Of a stretch of DNA of 29,021 nucleotides, positions 10,601 to 18,188 are shown in pieces (position 1 is the stretch's first letter; every line of letters begins with the position of its first letter). The translations under genes and the position numbers were made by a program. The notes below the pieces were generated by a model that was not told the origin of the DNA, made no database searches, and was given only the letters and a program-made list of their open reading frames with translations. Source of the DNA: a virus; the IMG/VR virus record IMGVR_UViG_3300025305_002424, positions 1 to 29,021 of that record; one strand, written 5' to 3'.

Positions 10601-10992
10601 GCTGTTTTTCCTTCAATTTCATAAAGGTCTACGCTGTCGCATGGGTGCCCTACTAGGTGCAATACCATTATGTGATAATCTTCGTCACCTATCGTAGGTT
10701 TGGCATATCCGACAATTTTGCCGCCGACTAGCGCTTTCCCGTAAATGATCTTTCTAACGTCATTCGGGTTGGTGTTTAGTGATTGGTCCTGCTGGGGGTC
10801 GGATGTATAGTCGGCCATATCAGGCGTTAACATCTCGCCTAAATATTTAACGCCTTCCATAGCCAATGCGCCACCCACACCGATTGCGATAGCACTTAGA
10901 CCTGCTGATAGGCCAACACCGAGAATCGTTACGGTGGCCCCTATTGAGGCTGCTCCTAGTCCTACTGCGACGCCGACAACTACTGGAGGCAT
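7642..10992 (-). CDS. Tail tip attachment protein, lambda J-like (host specificity)
   Basis: A 1116-aa protein corresponding to the J/TipJ central tip protein that forms the distal end of siphoviral tails. Residues 1-48 are a Gly/Ala/Val-rich hydrophobic stretch. Residues about 60-250 are the beta-rich hub-type N-terminus, about 280-450 the phage-tail_3-like region, about 490-600 a fibronectin III-like domain, and about 680-880 a DUF1983-like segment often seen in J proteins. The C-terminal ~230 residues vary and probably carry the fibre junction. I place the start at 10992 because GGGAGG lies at good spacing before this ATG. The ATG 15 bases upstream has its only purine run directly against it. 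The gene overlaps the NlpC/P60-like gene by 13 bases, matching the lambda K-I-J order. Confidence 0.85.
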   Translation of the reverse strand: MPPVVVGVAVGLGAASIGATVTILGVGLSAGLSAIAIGVGGALAMEGVKYLGEMLTPDMADYTSDPQQDQSLNTNPNDVRKIIYGKALVGGKIVGYAKPTIGDEDYHIMVLHLVGHPCDSVDLYEIEGKTASELAGRVTVNKHLGDQTEVDYLANRYVDGWTSEHIGKNQTYVTLKIPVDDELFPGGVNEIKFIVKGHKVYDPRKDDTVGGVGDHRYDDEASWEWSDNPELCAYHYLRTYGAKPVPVRRIPIDFIATVANYCDEIVTYQDQEGNDKTGTRFSVNGVLNNGIRQGQALSEILACMGAKIYRVGGKVYFKPAMYAGPATTVIEVSELESFPEYRPHRPYKEKINVVRAEYVNPELKWQMTNAPIITSDEYRENDGAYLESNLRLAMVTKDHQAQRIAKLAMERARAGFAISYPLKGIRLDATPGTNIRFIDLETGINKEFLVEDVRYDTEKLETKLQIIEDGPQIYPDNFKPAEGDLTPNTTLPDALSIVQPSNLRFETTPNDSWRQGVLKWDHATPRNVINYIVSVSNYDDNTPSTQLTFTPASQEQSLAHLPIGRFLVAVSARNRFKTSIATAIAIDIGVPSTPTQGVVVNILPGRVIITGPELPHNSATYEWKYSYEGGEQEHFDNAFYLGKSDAITITNTPHDGVVYVWYRIVDGDQKDPNWRSFSVANLIGTTFDRVDPEIISRIQWPGLPAALGDHIDAITNDVEYWSTQTSEQGDDYQQLIYNVTEAVSANQINSTEIIGLKQKVGTKTVAAQFTEFKQVNIGYEDENGDWVVGAPLVRAFDEVKVVNKDGDELSVINFMQALETQLGELGGTYYLGVVDENENFTGLSIQGGNGDSDILLYMDNLRFASTAGEVFFWLNTISGRLEIGANTEFTGTLRAAREVTILEHFMRVQDYGGFGPDNLVIWEGDPILDGNGQPDYAQLRKSNGKYGWKDSFANEYLGGSLTTGELINGGDSTLLTLNPSVEVGPFTTNGNPKTVSCSFGWRGTYTWDEACPTNQDFVPEATVILERSTGGGGWAELQRQVFNGTVTYNEFDDFEHGVTTCTMLEISGGSFTYTDTSTSLATFAYRLRVEGQQRALLQQFIDSQRLSLISVEGRPS

Positions 10993-11396
10993 GGAACCTC
11001 CCAGCATCCTTTAAGCTCTCGCATAGGTAGCTTTGCTAGTCCTTGCTTTGTTGACACCCAAACCGCACCACCCCAAATGATCCCGAGTGCCTCACCGTCT
11101 TCTGTTTCAACAAGGGCTATATCACCTCTTTTGGCTAGTAGTGGTGCCTTTAAAGGACCAAATTTACTTTCTAGTGTCTTTTTTATATCGCCTTTGCCGA
11201 TTTTCTTCAGCGCTTTAACTGATCCAAATTCAGTAGAATATTTGCCTCTAAATTCTTCGGCAAAATCAACACCCGTTTCGGCTTCAACAGCGCCAGCTGC
11301 AAACAGGCAGCAGTCAAACGTTCCCCACTCGAAAGGTGTAGATATGTTCTGTGCAATGTAGTCATTGAGAAGTTCTGGCCAGTTTTCTTTTCTCAT
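10980..11396 (-). CDS. DUF6950 / NlpC-P60-like tail assembly protein
   Basis: A 138-aa protein matching the DUF6950 pattern: FEWGTFDCCLF near residue 23 with a Cys-Cys pair (C28, C29), a FRGKYST motif, then KRGDIALVETEDG and a final hydrophobic strand. It holds the place of lambda gpK, a tail-tip peptidase-like protein upstream of J. The Cys and surrounding Trp-Gly-x-x-Asp motif fit an NlpC/P60 active-site Cys. I do not see the usual catalytic His; the equivalent strand reads GIIWGGAVWV. It may therefore be a structural derivative rather than an active peptidase. The gene overlaps its upstream neighbour by four bases (ATGA). Confidence 0.8.
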   Translation of the reverse strand: MRKENWPELLNDYIAQNISTPFEWGTFDCCLFAAGAVEAETGVDFAEEFRGKYSTEFGSVKALKKIGKGDIKKTLESKFGPLKAPLLAKRGDIALVETEDGEALGIIWGGAVWVSTKQGLAKLPMRELKGCWEVPCLQ

Positions 11397-12028
11397 CTTC
11401 GGTGCGTATCGCCTCTGGTTCGTCTTGTAGTGCCTGATCCATAGTTCGTTTTAACTGGTAAACTGGATAAAGGTGAACCCGCGATAATTTCCAAAAGATC
11501 AAAAAATCTATCACCCGGATATTTGAATTGTTGCGCAGCATCTGTTGTCTTCATAACTTCAACAGGCTGAGCCCATCTTTCTAGCCAATCATTTAAAACA
11601 ATTGTCACTACTGCTGGTATTTCTTTTTCCTGATTTCCTCGCCGTATTTTTACATCGACGACTTCTGCGTCTATGAAGTAGTCTGCTCCGTCGAGGATTT
11701 GTCGGTTTTCATCAAATGCGACTAAGTGTCCGTAGCATTCTCTTCCCATCAGATCGTTATTCATCACTTCGCTTAAAAGCGACTGATCATAGACCTTAAG
11801 CGCTAGCGTTGTGCGGTTGCCATTTGTCGTTGCGTTCTCAGTTACGCTCCCTATTCCACCAAGTTCACCCATGCCTATGTAGGTTTGTGACTTGTATATT
11901 CTTGGCCCTATGCCAGAGTGAACGCGCACCCATCCCGACTCAGTCTCTAGTTCGATAAAGGCCAAAAGTCTAGAAGGGCTTGCTTTTGCTGCTTCTAGCA
12001 TTGTGGGGGTTATCGCTCTTTCTATCAT
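11393..12028 (-). CDS. Minor tail protein (distal tail/hub region)
   Basis: A 211-aa protein, beta-rich, with a Gly-rich motif (YIGMGELGGIGSVTE, about residues 50-64) that is typical of tail proteins encoded between the tape measure and the NlpC/P60-like gene in siphoviruses. The last ~20 residues are basic (Arg-rich), perhaps a flexible tail. It has ATGA overlaps at both ends, so it is co-translated with its neighbours. By position it corresponds to lambda gpL, a tail-tip protein that in lambda carries an iron-sulphur cluster. I see no Cys set that would support a cluster here. The exact family is uncertain. Confidence 0.7.
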   Translation of the reverse strand: MIERAITPTMLEAAKASPSRLLAFIELETESGWVRVHSGIGPRIYKSQTYIGMGELGGIGSVTENATTNGNRTTLALKVYDQSLLSEVMNNDLMGRECYGHLVAFDENRQILDGADYFIDAEVVDVKIRRGNQEKEIPAVVTIVLNDWLERWAQPVEVMKTTDAAQQFKYPGDRFFDLLEIIAGSPLSSLPVKTNYGSGTTRRTRGDTHRR

Positions 12029-12636
12029 AGGAATGCCTCTTCAAAATCTAGGGTAACGTTCTGATAAACTCTCGCGTTACCGCTCAACTGCTGTATTTGC
12101 TCAGGCTTCACCCATCGACCAATGGTTTTGAGAGAGTCAACATCCGAAATGATCACGGAGTTATCTGTCGGCATATTGCGAAGTTCGTTAGTGAATTTGA
12201 GTGTGGTTCGTCCGAACTCATCGGAGTAACAGTCCTCATTTATTTCCATTAATTGATCGTTAATAAGGCATCTGTCTAAGGCGCCAGCGACCAATTGATT
12301 TGGATTAAAGCCATCAGCTTCCAAAATTAAACCGTACTGGTTTGCGCCATTAACTCTTGGCACACCTGCCCATGTACCTGTTTGCTCTTTAAATTTGGTG
12401 TCGTATAAGCGAGATTTATTCACTGAACCTCGCAACTGAGACAAGTGCTGCTTTAGGAGCCTCCCTTGTGCATTTGTGAGTACTCGGAAACTGTATTGCA
12501 CCACCCATAGTTCGCCGGGATTTTCTATGATGTGCTCATGGTTTGAGAATGCGCTTCTTGATATTTTCGTATTGAACTGTGGCACGAAAAGACAGCGGCT
12601 AACTGGTAACGAGGGAAAATCAATTATTTTGCTCAC
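12025..12636 (-). CDS. Minor tail protein downstream of tape measure
   Basis: A 203-aa protein without signal peptide or membrane segment. It follows the tape measure gene with a four-base overlap and precedes the gpL-position gene, where lambda encodes the distal tail protein gpM. Beta-rich segments and an early motif (ENPGELWVVQYSFRVLT, about residues 38-54) suggest a tail-completion or distal tail ring protein. The family is not recognised with certainty, so the role is inferred from gene order. Confidence 0.68.
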   Translation of the reverse strand: MSKIIDFPSLPVSRCLFVPQFNTKISRSAFSNHEHIIENPGELWVVQYSFRVLTNAQGRLLKQHLSQLRGSVNKSRLYDTKFKEQTGTWAGVPRVNGANQYGLILEADGFNPNQLVAGALDRCLINDQLMEINEDCYSDEFGRTTLKFTNELRNMPTDNSVIISDVDSLKTIGRWVKPEQIQQLSGNARVYQNVTLDFEEAFL

Positions 12637-14831
12637 GCTGCTCTCCCGCTCAAGCGTTGAGATAACTCGCCGCCATTACTAAAGTCTTCTGCAATGCGTG
12701 CGTAGCTTTCCTGTTGTGATTGTTGAATGAGTTGCATAATGCGCTGCTCCATACCAGGAGTTGCATTTCTTGCATCCACTTGAATGGTTGGTGAGTAAAC
12801 AAGTGACTTACCCCCGGTACTACCGTTCTTCTCGATGCTTTCACGCATCTTGTCGAAGTTTTCACGCTGTCTCGGGTTCATTACCATTTCATCACGGCGA
12901 AGCATGAAGGTACCTTCGTTCGCTGCTGGTACGCGTGAAAGACCATCATGTGCTTGGCCTGAATAGGTCGCTTGCTTAATATTGGCTAGAATGCTGGCAC
13001 CTGCTGCTGCAGCGTTTGCCATCGCGGGTAAGTTGGCTGGAAATGGCAGAGCCATTGCATTACTTATCGCTGTCGAGAGGTTTAGAACGCCCTGTGCTAT
13101 TGCAAAGCCTTTAGTTACAGCAAACATGACTTTATAAGCTTTGGATTGCTCACCTGCCACTGTGCCTATCATCGATGTTAAGCCACCAAATAGACCTTCA
13201 GACGCGCTCAGTATTGTCGATGCTTTCTGCTGTTCTATAGACTGCACACGCTTCATATGATCCAGTCTTGCTGTTTCAATTAGCGCTAGACCTTGTTCTT
13301 CGGTGATTTTCTTCTGCGCCATTGCATCAGCAATGATCTGCATTTCTTTTTGCGCGTGAAGGATTAAGAGTTCTTCCTCACTCGCATAGCGTTCCATAAG
13401 CTTGTTGTAATTTAAGTTCTGGTCTGCTGTCGGACCATAACTGGGATCATTAGCAGCTGGATCGCTGGCTTGACTAAAATCGCCTAAATCACCAGATTTC
13501 AATTCATCCATTTGAATTTGCCATTTCGCTCTGGCATCTCGTCCTTCAGCCATTTTTCTTTCATAGGCTGCGATAACTTTTTCTGAGTTATCAAATATGT
13601 CTTGAACTGTCTTACTAGCTGCCTCTCTGTATGTCTCGCTTTGCGTATCTACGTTGTCTAGCAGTGTGTTGCGAGTTGAGTTAAAAGCGTCACCAGCTTG
13701 CTTCCACGCTTGCTCAAAGTTGTAAGTAGAGCCGTTTAATGGATTGAGAATGTCGTTAATTTCATAAATGACAGCCATGGTTCTGTCTTTAAGCAAAGTG
13801 AGCGTAGACAAGAATCCTTTAGCGAACGCGGTGCCGTATGTGATACCGATATCTACCATCTTTGCTAGTTCTACAGTCATGAGTTGGACTGTGGTTGCTA
13901 TGTTGGTCGGTAAATTTTCAAAAGGTTTTATGTCATTGGTCATCTGCTCGAATTGTTTTGAGTCGATGAACATTTGCGCGTAGTTGTCATATAGAAAGTC
14001 GGCAGTTTGCTCTACTGCGTTACCGATCTGCTCGAACTGTCCGATCCATGCTTCTACGCCTATTTGCAACTGACCACTCGCCAGCATTGCGCCTAGTTCT
14101 TCTAGTGCCTCTGCCGCCTGATTAACTGTTTCGGTCATGAAGTTACCAGGACCAGCTTGGCTTAGGTTATACATGAACTCATCCCACCGTTGGCCTGCTC
14201 TGTTTAGAGCGGCTTCCAGCGTGGTAGACTGGTTTGCAATGGCGTCACCAAACTTGGTTTGGCCCAAACCGATAAGGTATCGCTGTATTTCCTCGGAGTT
14301 GTTCTTGACTGAGGTTGTGACGCCTCTAAAGCGGAACGTGACCGTATCACCCTCATTTGCTGCCTTGATGCCGAATTCTTTTAATCGCTCGAACTCTGCA
14401 ACGCTGGCGTCTGCTACGGCTTCGATAAAGTCCATAGTAGTTTTGCCAGTACCAGCTGCTACGTTGCCGTATGCCAGTAGCGCTTCTTTGCTGGGGTCTA
14501 AACCTAAGTTAACGAGTTTGTTGAAACCTTCGACTAGCCCTTCGAGGTTTTGCCCGGTGGCGTATGCAAAATCGCTAAGGATAGCCATTGCTTGTGCTTG
14601 ACCAGTAACGCTCCCGGTAGAGGTTCTTAGTTGCGCTTCTAGTCGTTGATAACGTTTTGTAACGTCGACTATCTGTGAAAGGGAAATATAAGAAGCGTAA
14701 GCGGCACCCACTTGCCGGGCGACGCTTACTGCTGTTTGCTTGACTGTATTAAGTGATGACTGGGCCTGTTTCGCTGAACTTTTCAGTCGGGCTGTGTCAC
14801 CGTCAAATAAAACGCTGAGTCTCATCGCCAT
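12633..14831 (-). CDS. Tail tape measure protein
   Basis: A 732-aa protein, long and mostly helical, setting tail length and passing through the tail tube during DNA injection. Residues about 1-200 resemble the lambda-type tape measure N-terminus, including SLSQIVDVTKRYQRLEAQLR. Residues about 340-360 and 545-625 are hydrophobic or Ala-rich, and a coiled-coil-prone stretch spans roughly 395-540. The C-terminal motif DGLSRVPAANEGTFMLRRDE, followed by a MNPRQ segment, is common among lambda-like tape measures. With the usual 0.15 nm per residue, this length predicts a tail near 110 nm. It follows the frameshifting chaperone pair, as in most siphoviruses, with two bases between genes. Confidence 0.93.
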   Translation of the reverse strand: MAMRLSVLFDGDTARLKSSAKQAQSSLNTVKQTAVSVARQVGAAYASYISLSQIVDVTKRYQRLEAQLRTSTGSVTGQAQAMAILSDFAYATGQNLEGLVEGFNKLVNLGLDPSKEALLAYGNVAAGTGKTTMDFIEAVADASVAEFERLKEFGIKAANEGDTVTFRFRGVTTSVKNNSEEIQRYLIGLGQTKFGDAIANQSTTLEAALNRAGQRWDEFMYNLSQAGPGNFMTETVNQAAEALEELGAMLASGQLQIGVEAWIGQFEQIGNAVEQTADFLYDNYAQMFIDSKQFEQMTNDIKPFENLPTNIATTVQLMTVELAKMVDIGITYGTAFAKGFLSTLTLLKDRTMAVIYEINDILNPLNGSTYNFEQAWKQAGDAFNSTRNTLLDNVDTQSETYREAASKTVQDIFDNSEKVIAAYERKMAEGRDARAKWQIQMDELKSGDLGDFSQASDPAANDPSYGPTADQNLNYNKLMERYASEEELLILHAQKEMQIIADAMAQKKITEEQGLALIETARLDHMKRVQSIEQQKASTILSASEGLFGGLTSMIGTVAGEQSKAYKVMFAVTKGFAIAQGVLNLSTAISNAMALPFPANLPAMANAAAAGASILANIKQATYSGQAHDGLSRVPAANEGTFMLRRDEMVMNPRQRENFDKMRESIEKNGSTGGKSLVYSPTIQVDARNATPGMEQRIMQLIQQSQQESYARIAEDFSNGGELSQRLSGRAA

Positions 14832-14833
14832 AG

Positions 14834-15193
14834 TTAGCTTCTCGAGTTGTTGTAGTGATAAGCTGCTGATCTGGCTATGACGCGAACTTTTTCATAGTCT
14901 TCTGGATTGGTGTCCATGCCGCGCATTTGCGCGTCTGCTTGGACGGCTTTGACGTCTAAGCCAACTATCAGCGCACCTGTTGATGAAAAGGCCCAGTTAA
15001 AAAGATCATCAATTGAAAAAAACCATTTAACTGCACTTTCGTTTTCCTCTAATACTTCACAGTCTTTCGCTCCATGCGCGTCTATGTAGTATTGAATCTG
15101 GGCTGGCGTTGCACCGAACTGCTCCATTTGCTCGATCAACTCTTCGTTTTCTTTTGAGGCTTGTTGTGGACCGACCGCCCAGTATCGGCCCAC
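14834..15193 (-). CDS. Tail assembly chaperone, T part (DUF1799-like), reached by -1 frameshift
   Basis: This is 119 aa if started at the GTG, but the frame is open further upstream, back to the slippery site that ends the preceding gene. The GTG has no proper ribosome binding site, while the preceding bases read continuously as Leu-Glu-Asp in the same frame. The region is therefore best read as the second part of a fusion protein, like lambda gpGT. The core motif (FFSIDDLFNWAFSSTGALIV, about residues 58-77) resembles DUF1799 proteins found between tail tube and tape measure. In lambda, the T part recruits tail tube subunits to the G-coated tape measure. Confidence 0.78.
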   Translation of the reverse strand: MGRYWAVGPQQASKENEELIEQMEQFGATPAQIQYYIDAHGAKDCEVLEENESAVKWFFSIDDLFNWAFSSTGALIVGLDVKAVQADAQMRGMDTNPEDYEKVRVIARSAAYHYNNSRS

Positions 15194-15534
15194 GTCTTCT
15201 AGTTTTTTACTGCAATGCCAGAAACCGCTTCGTGGTATGCAGAAATTAGCGCACGGCGTATGTAAGGGATTGATGCAAGCAGTTCTATGTTTGCATCATT
15301 GAATGGGATTTCATTGCCGCTTTCATCGGTAAGTGCCGACCAATCTCTAAGTATTTTTTTAATAAACTCATGGTCGGGGAGTTTGTCTTGCATTGCCTTG
15401 TCGTACTCGGCCTGCGTCAAAAGACCATAGGTAACTTCGAACTCATGTTCTTTTGTCTTCCCACCGTCGATTGGCTCATGCACGCGCACTGGCCATTTAA
15501 CTTTTTTCTCACCTGTTTGAATTATGAAACCCAT
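14834..15534 (-). CDS. Predicted -1 frameshift fusion of tail assembly chaperones (G-T type)
   Basis: Joining the 111-aa upstream product to the downstream frame at the A AAA AAC heptamer gives a 233-aa fusion. The heptamer is in phase, with AAA and AAC as the two zero-frame codons, and is followed immediately by the TAG stop, which places a paused ribosome on the slippery site. This mirrors the conserved tail chaperone frameshift in lambda and many other long-tailed phages. I did not find a clear downstream stem-loop by eye. Confidence 0.75.
15199..15534 (-). CDS. Tail assembly chaperone, G part
   Basis: A 111-aa protein between the tail tube and tape measure genes, where siphoviruses encode the G-type tail assembly chaperone that coats the tape measure protein. 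It has a beta-rich N-terminus (about 1-40) followed by a helical C-terminal part. Its stop follows directly on an in-phase A AAA AAC slippery heptamer, so a fraction of ribosomes should continue into the next gene. It begins eight bases after the tail tube stop. Confidence 0.82.
   Translation of the reverse strand: MGFIIQTGEKKVKWPVRVHEPIDGGKTKEHEFEVTYGLLTQAEYDKAMQDKLPDHEFIKKILRDWSALTDESGNEIPFNDANIELLASIPYIRRALISAYHEAVSGIAVKN
15202..15208 (-). promoter_or_regulatory. Programmed -1 frameshift site (A AAA AAC)
   Basis: On the minus strand the sequence reads GTA AAA AAC TAG. A backward slip by one base lets the A-site and P-site tRNAs re-pair fully or nearly so, and reading then continues CTA GAA GAC GTG into the downstream chaperone frame. 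Position, phase and gene context all match the tail assembly chaperone frameshift known across tailed phages. Confidence 0.8.
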
Positions 15535-15542
15535 TTTATTAC

Positions 15543-16460
15543 CTACTTAGTTGTGTGTTTATGCTCACCAATGACGCGGTAAGGTATGACGTATGTCATG
15601 CGACCTTCTTTGTCACCGTATGTGGCTCGACCAAGTTGGATTTTCTCAGCATCAAGCTGATATATATCACCCGCAGTTATTCCGTGAATGAGTTGCATCT
15701 TCATCGTTTCGGTGTTTAGCGCCTTCGAGAAAGGGTCAAACTCTGCGATTGGTGGGCATTCAATAGTGAAAGAGCCTTCAGTCTTCCAGTCGGTGATTTG
15801 TACTGCCTCTTCAACTGTGTTTTCGTCGTAGACAATCTCGTTGCCTTCTACGCATGTGAACTCGAGCATTTTGTACTCGACATCGTCGAGCATAAACTTC
15901 GTGTTGATGTGGCCCACTTTTAACGGCTTTCTAAACGCTGAGAAGTCAGCGACTGGAATGTTGCCAGATAAGATACCGCCATATAGCCCGGTTATCTCGA
16001 ACTCGATTTTCGGCACTTCGTTGACTGTGATGTTGGTGGTAAAGGTCACGCGTGCGCCAGTGATGATGTGAATTGCACCGTCTTTGTATCCGTAGAATGT
16101 GACGTCTTTCTCACTATTGTCGTGAACCCGAGTGTGTTCTACCGCATCTGCTGCAGGTGTAGTTTGATAGCCGGCACCAATATAAATAGGCTCAAATGCA
16201 GCAGGTGTTGCTGGGGTTCCTGAACCACCCACCTCGATAGAGCCCGACGCTTTCACGTGTGTTCCTACCGGGATGTATTCAGAGTGACCACCTTCACCAG
16301 TATCTAAATCGCGCTCGATGTCATCACCTTCAATGGGTGTTAAATCAAAGCCCGAAGTAAGCATGGCTTTTGGGGTACCGCCGTCCACAGCGTCTGTGCC
16401 ATACGCAGCATCGTTGACCGCTGCCACTAATAACTTTTTCTTCGTTTTACGGTTGCTCAT
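15543..16460 (-). CDS. Major tail tube protein
   Basis: A 305-aa protein directly upstream of the chaperone pair. It has the two-part build of lambda-type tail tube proteins: a basic N-terminal lead (SNRKTKKKLL), a first beta domain (about 20-200) with a Gly-rich segment (SGSIEVGGSGTPATPAAFEP), and a second beta domain (about 200-300). It would form the stacked rings of a flexible non-contractile tail. No tail sheath gene is present in the window, which supports a siphovirus rather than a myovirus like Mu itself. It follows the gp37-like gene after three bases. Confidence 0.88.
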   Translation of the reverse strand: MSNRKTKKKLLVAAVNDAAYGTDAVDGGTPKAMLTSGFDLTPIEGDDIERDLDTGEGGHSEYIPVGTHVKASGSIEVGGSGTPATPAAFEPIYIGAGYQTTPAADAVEHTRVHDNSEKDVTFYGYKDGAIHIITGARVTFTTNITVNEVPKIEFEITGLYGGILSGNIPVADFSAFRKPLKVGHINTKFMLDDVEYKMLEFTCVEGNEIVYDENTVEEAVQITDWKTEGSFTIECPPIAEFDPFSKALNTETMKMQLIHGITAGDIYQLDAEKIQLGRATYGDKEGRMTYVIPYRVIGEHKHTTK

Positions 16461-16463
16461 GGG

Positions 16464-16901
16464 TTACTCCTGATCGAGTCTGTATGTTGTTGTGAATATA
16501 TCCATCCAGAAAATTCCACCCTTTAGGAAGGCGATCCCCTCTCCGCTTGCGAAGTTAAATGCATCGTGGTTTTCGTCAATTTGAAAGCCTGCTATAGCTT
16601 TTCGTGCGGCTTCTTTGATGGTTTTTAGTCGAGCGTTTACATTGCGCCCGTAAATATCATTAGTTGAACGTATCGCGTAGATAATGCCGACTGTCGTCAT
16701 TATGTCTTGGGCGTGATACATGCTGTGAATTGCTTCTGTTTTTGCCTCGTCAGCCATGGGTATAACAAATGCTGAATCACGTCTTACTATGCCGTTCGCC
16801 ACTACTGCTTTTTCATCTACTGCTGTCATCACTTCGCTGAAAACTTTGGTACCGCTAACCTCGATTAGGTTTAACTTATCTTCTAGGGCTTCGTAGTTCA
16901 T
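16464..16901 (-). CDS. gp37-like tail terminator / completion protein
   Basis: A 145-aa protein with the alpha/beta pattern and place of Mu gp37 / lambda gpU-type proteins, which cap the tail tube at the head-proximal end. It lies between the Mu G-type gene (four-base overlap) and the tail tube gene. The family call relies mainly on gene order and size; the sequence shows no catalytic motif. Confidence 0.65.
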   Translation of the reverse strand: MNYEALEDKLNLIEVSGTKVFSEVMTAVDEKAVVANGIVRRDSAFVIPMADEAKTEAIHSMYHAQDIMTTVGIIYAIRSTNDIYGRNVNARLKTIKEAARKAIAGFQIDENHDAFNFASGEGIAFLKGGIFWMDIFTTTYRLDQE

Positions 16902-17437
16902 GATGTAGCCTCGCCATTAGTGATGCGCTCTACGTGGGTTGCAAAGGTGCGTATAATTTTCCGCTTTTGTCGCTGCTCTATGCCCAGAAATGGTCTAGCA
17001 GGAATGTTGCGTTGTATGTTCTTGTTGTGCTCTTTAACCTGCGAATAAACACCGAATCTAAGAGGCCTACCGAATGCTTGGTTTATTAGCCTCGTATGCT
17101 CTGGCACGGTGACTCTTATAGTGCTGTCGTCGCCATATTGGTGCGTGGGTCCGTATACTACGTTGGTACCTACCTCTAGCCTTCCCGGAGTAACAACGGC
17201 ATGAATTGAACTTCTTAGCCTGCCAGTATCGATAAGCGGCTTGCCTTCGCGCTGAACGGGTTCCCATCGTGAGTCGTCTGGTGCTTTTGAGTTTCTAAAT
17301 CCTAGCTTGAAGTCGTTTACTAGTCTTACACCTACGTCACGAAGAAAAGGCGTGAGAATGTCACCTCTAAATTTGGCGAGGATCTTCTGAATGCGAGTGA
17401 ATTGGGTTTCATCGATACGAACCGAGGACTTCGACAT
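16898..17437 (-). CDS. Mu gpG-like virion morphogenesis / neck protein
   Basis: A 179-aa protein with the signature of the phage virion morphogenesis family (Mu gpG, PF05069): DTGRLRSSIHAVV (about residues 70-82), GTNVVYGPTHQYG (about 93-105) and IPARPFLGI (about 145-153). These proteins act at the head-tail junction or in tail completion. It starts one base after the DUF1320 stop and overlaps the gp37-like gene by four bases, keeping the gp36-G-gp37 order seen in Mu-like heads. Confidence 0.88.
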   Translation of the reverse strand: MSKSSVRIDETQFTRIQKILAKFRGDILTPFLRDVGVRLVNDFKLGFRNSKAPDDSRWEPVQREGKPLIDTGRLRSSIHAVVTPGRLEVGTNVVYGPTHQYGDDSTIRVTVPEHTRLINQAFGRPLRFGVYSQVKEHNKNIQRNIPARPFLGIEQRQKRKIIRTFATHVERITNGEATS

Positions 17438-17438
17438 G

Positions 17439-17843
17439 CTAGAAGTCTCTCATGGTGTCTTGGGTGAAAATTCTATTCTTGCCACCGCTAGTAATGATTG
17501 CGCCAGCTTTTTTGTTGGAGTCTTTTTCTGCTGCTCCAATCGTTAGCTTCCCTTCTGAAAGAAGTTTCAACCAAGCGATACGGTCCTTGTATCGCTGATT
17601 GACTTCTTCTGTCGCATGGTGCGAATAAAGACGATAACGCGCAATATCGCAACAGGCAGACGTGATCGTGACAGGAATCTGTTGAAGTGGCACTTCGTAT
17701 CGCTGCGCTAGATATGAGTTTATCTCGCTCGTTGCGTCTGCAATAGCGTCGTCCATTTTACCAGGATTGCCTTGATCGGTGAGTTCATCAATTTCTTGTT
17801 CACCAAACTTTGTGATCAGGTCTGTAACTGTTGCGTATGTCAC
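17439..17843 (-). CDS. DUF1320 (Mu gp36-like) head-tail connector
   Basis: A 134-aa, largely helical protein of the DUF1320/gp36 family, recognisable from the ATVTDLITKFGEQEI start, ATSEINSYLAQRY near residue 38 and a Cys-Cys-Asp-x-Ala-Arg-Tyr motif near residue 64. Such proteins are head completion or head-tail adaptors. Translation starts at a GTG that shares one base with the TAG stop of the upstream Ala/Lys-rich gene, so initiation probably depends on termination of that gene. Confidence 0.88.
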   Translation of the reverse strand: MTYATVTDLITKFGEQEIDELTDQGNPGKMDDAIADATSEINSYLAQRYEVPLQQIPVTITSACCDIARYRLYSHHATEEVNQRYKDRIAWLKLLSEGKLTIGAAEKDSNKKAGAIITSGGKNRIFTQDTMRDF

Positions 17844-18151
17844 TACTCGTCTTCCGTTTCTATGGCTTTAAGGGATACCAGTTCGTCAAACTGCGCTTTT
17901 GACAAACCGTCAACCGGGCCTTTTTCGAACGTCTTATTCCCAATCCGCGTAGAATAAGTAAGTTTGCCACTGTAGGTTTTAGCTTTCTCAGCGGCTTCTG
18001 CGTCGGCTTTTTCTTTCGCTTCGGCGTCTGCCTTGGCTTTTTGCTCTGCTGCTGCCTTAGCCTTCTCAGCGGCTTCTGTGTCGGCTTTTGTCTTGTTATC
18101 TGCAGCAGCTTTTGCTTTCTGCGCTGCGGTTTGGGCTTTTGGTTCTGCCAT
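17843..18151 (-). CDS. Ala/Lys/Glu-rich helical protein, Mu gp35-like
   Basis: A 102-aa protein. Residues 1-58 are low-complexity repeats of AEKAKAAAE/ADAEAKEK type that should form a long charged helix. Residues 59-98 form a small folded end with the GLSKAQFDELVSLKAIE motif, like a HeH/LEM-type helix-extension-helix. This build and the place between major capsid and DUF1320 match Mu gp35-like proteins. The role is unknown, perhaps head stabilisation or DNA contact. The repeats also make this stretch prone to length change and to assembly error. Confidence 0.72.
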   Translation of the reverse strand: MAEPKAQTAAQKAKAAADNKTKADTEAAEKAKAAAEQKAKADAEAKEKADAEAAEKAKTYSGKLTYSTRIGNKTFEKGPVDGLSKAQFDELVSLKAIETEDE

Positions 18152-18188
18152 GGTGCCAGTCCTCTAACGGTTAAGGGTTAAGGCGCTC

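Noticed and set aside
14137-14601. Plus-strand open frame of 154 codons inside the tape measure gene
   Set aside because: It is antisense to a clear tape measure protein, has no ribosome binding site or recognisable product, and mirrors the codon pattern of the real gene.
18000-18150. Low-complexity repeats in the Ala/Lys-rich gene as a tandem DNA repeat of interest
   Set aside because: The repetition follows from the charged helical protein sequence and occurs commonly in Mu gp35-like proteins.
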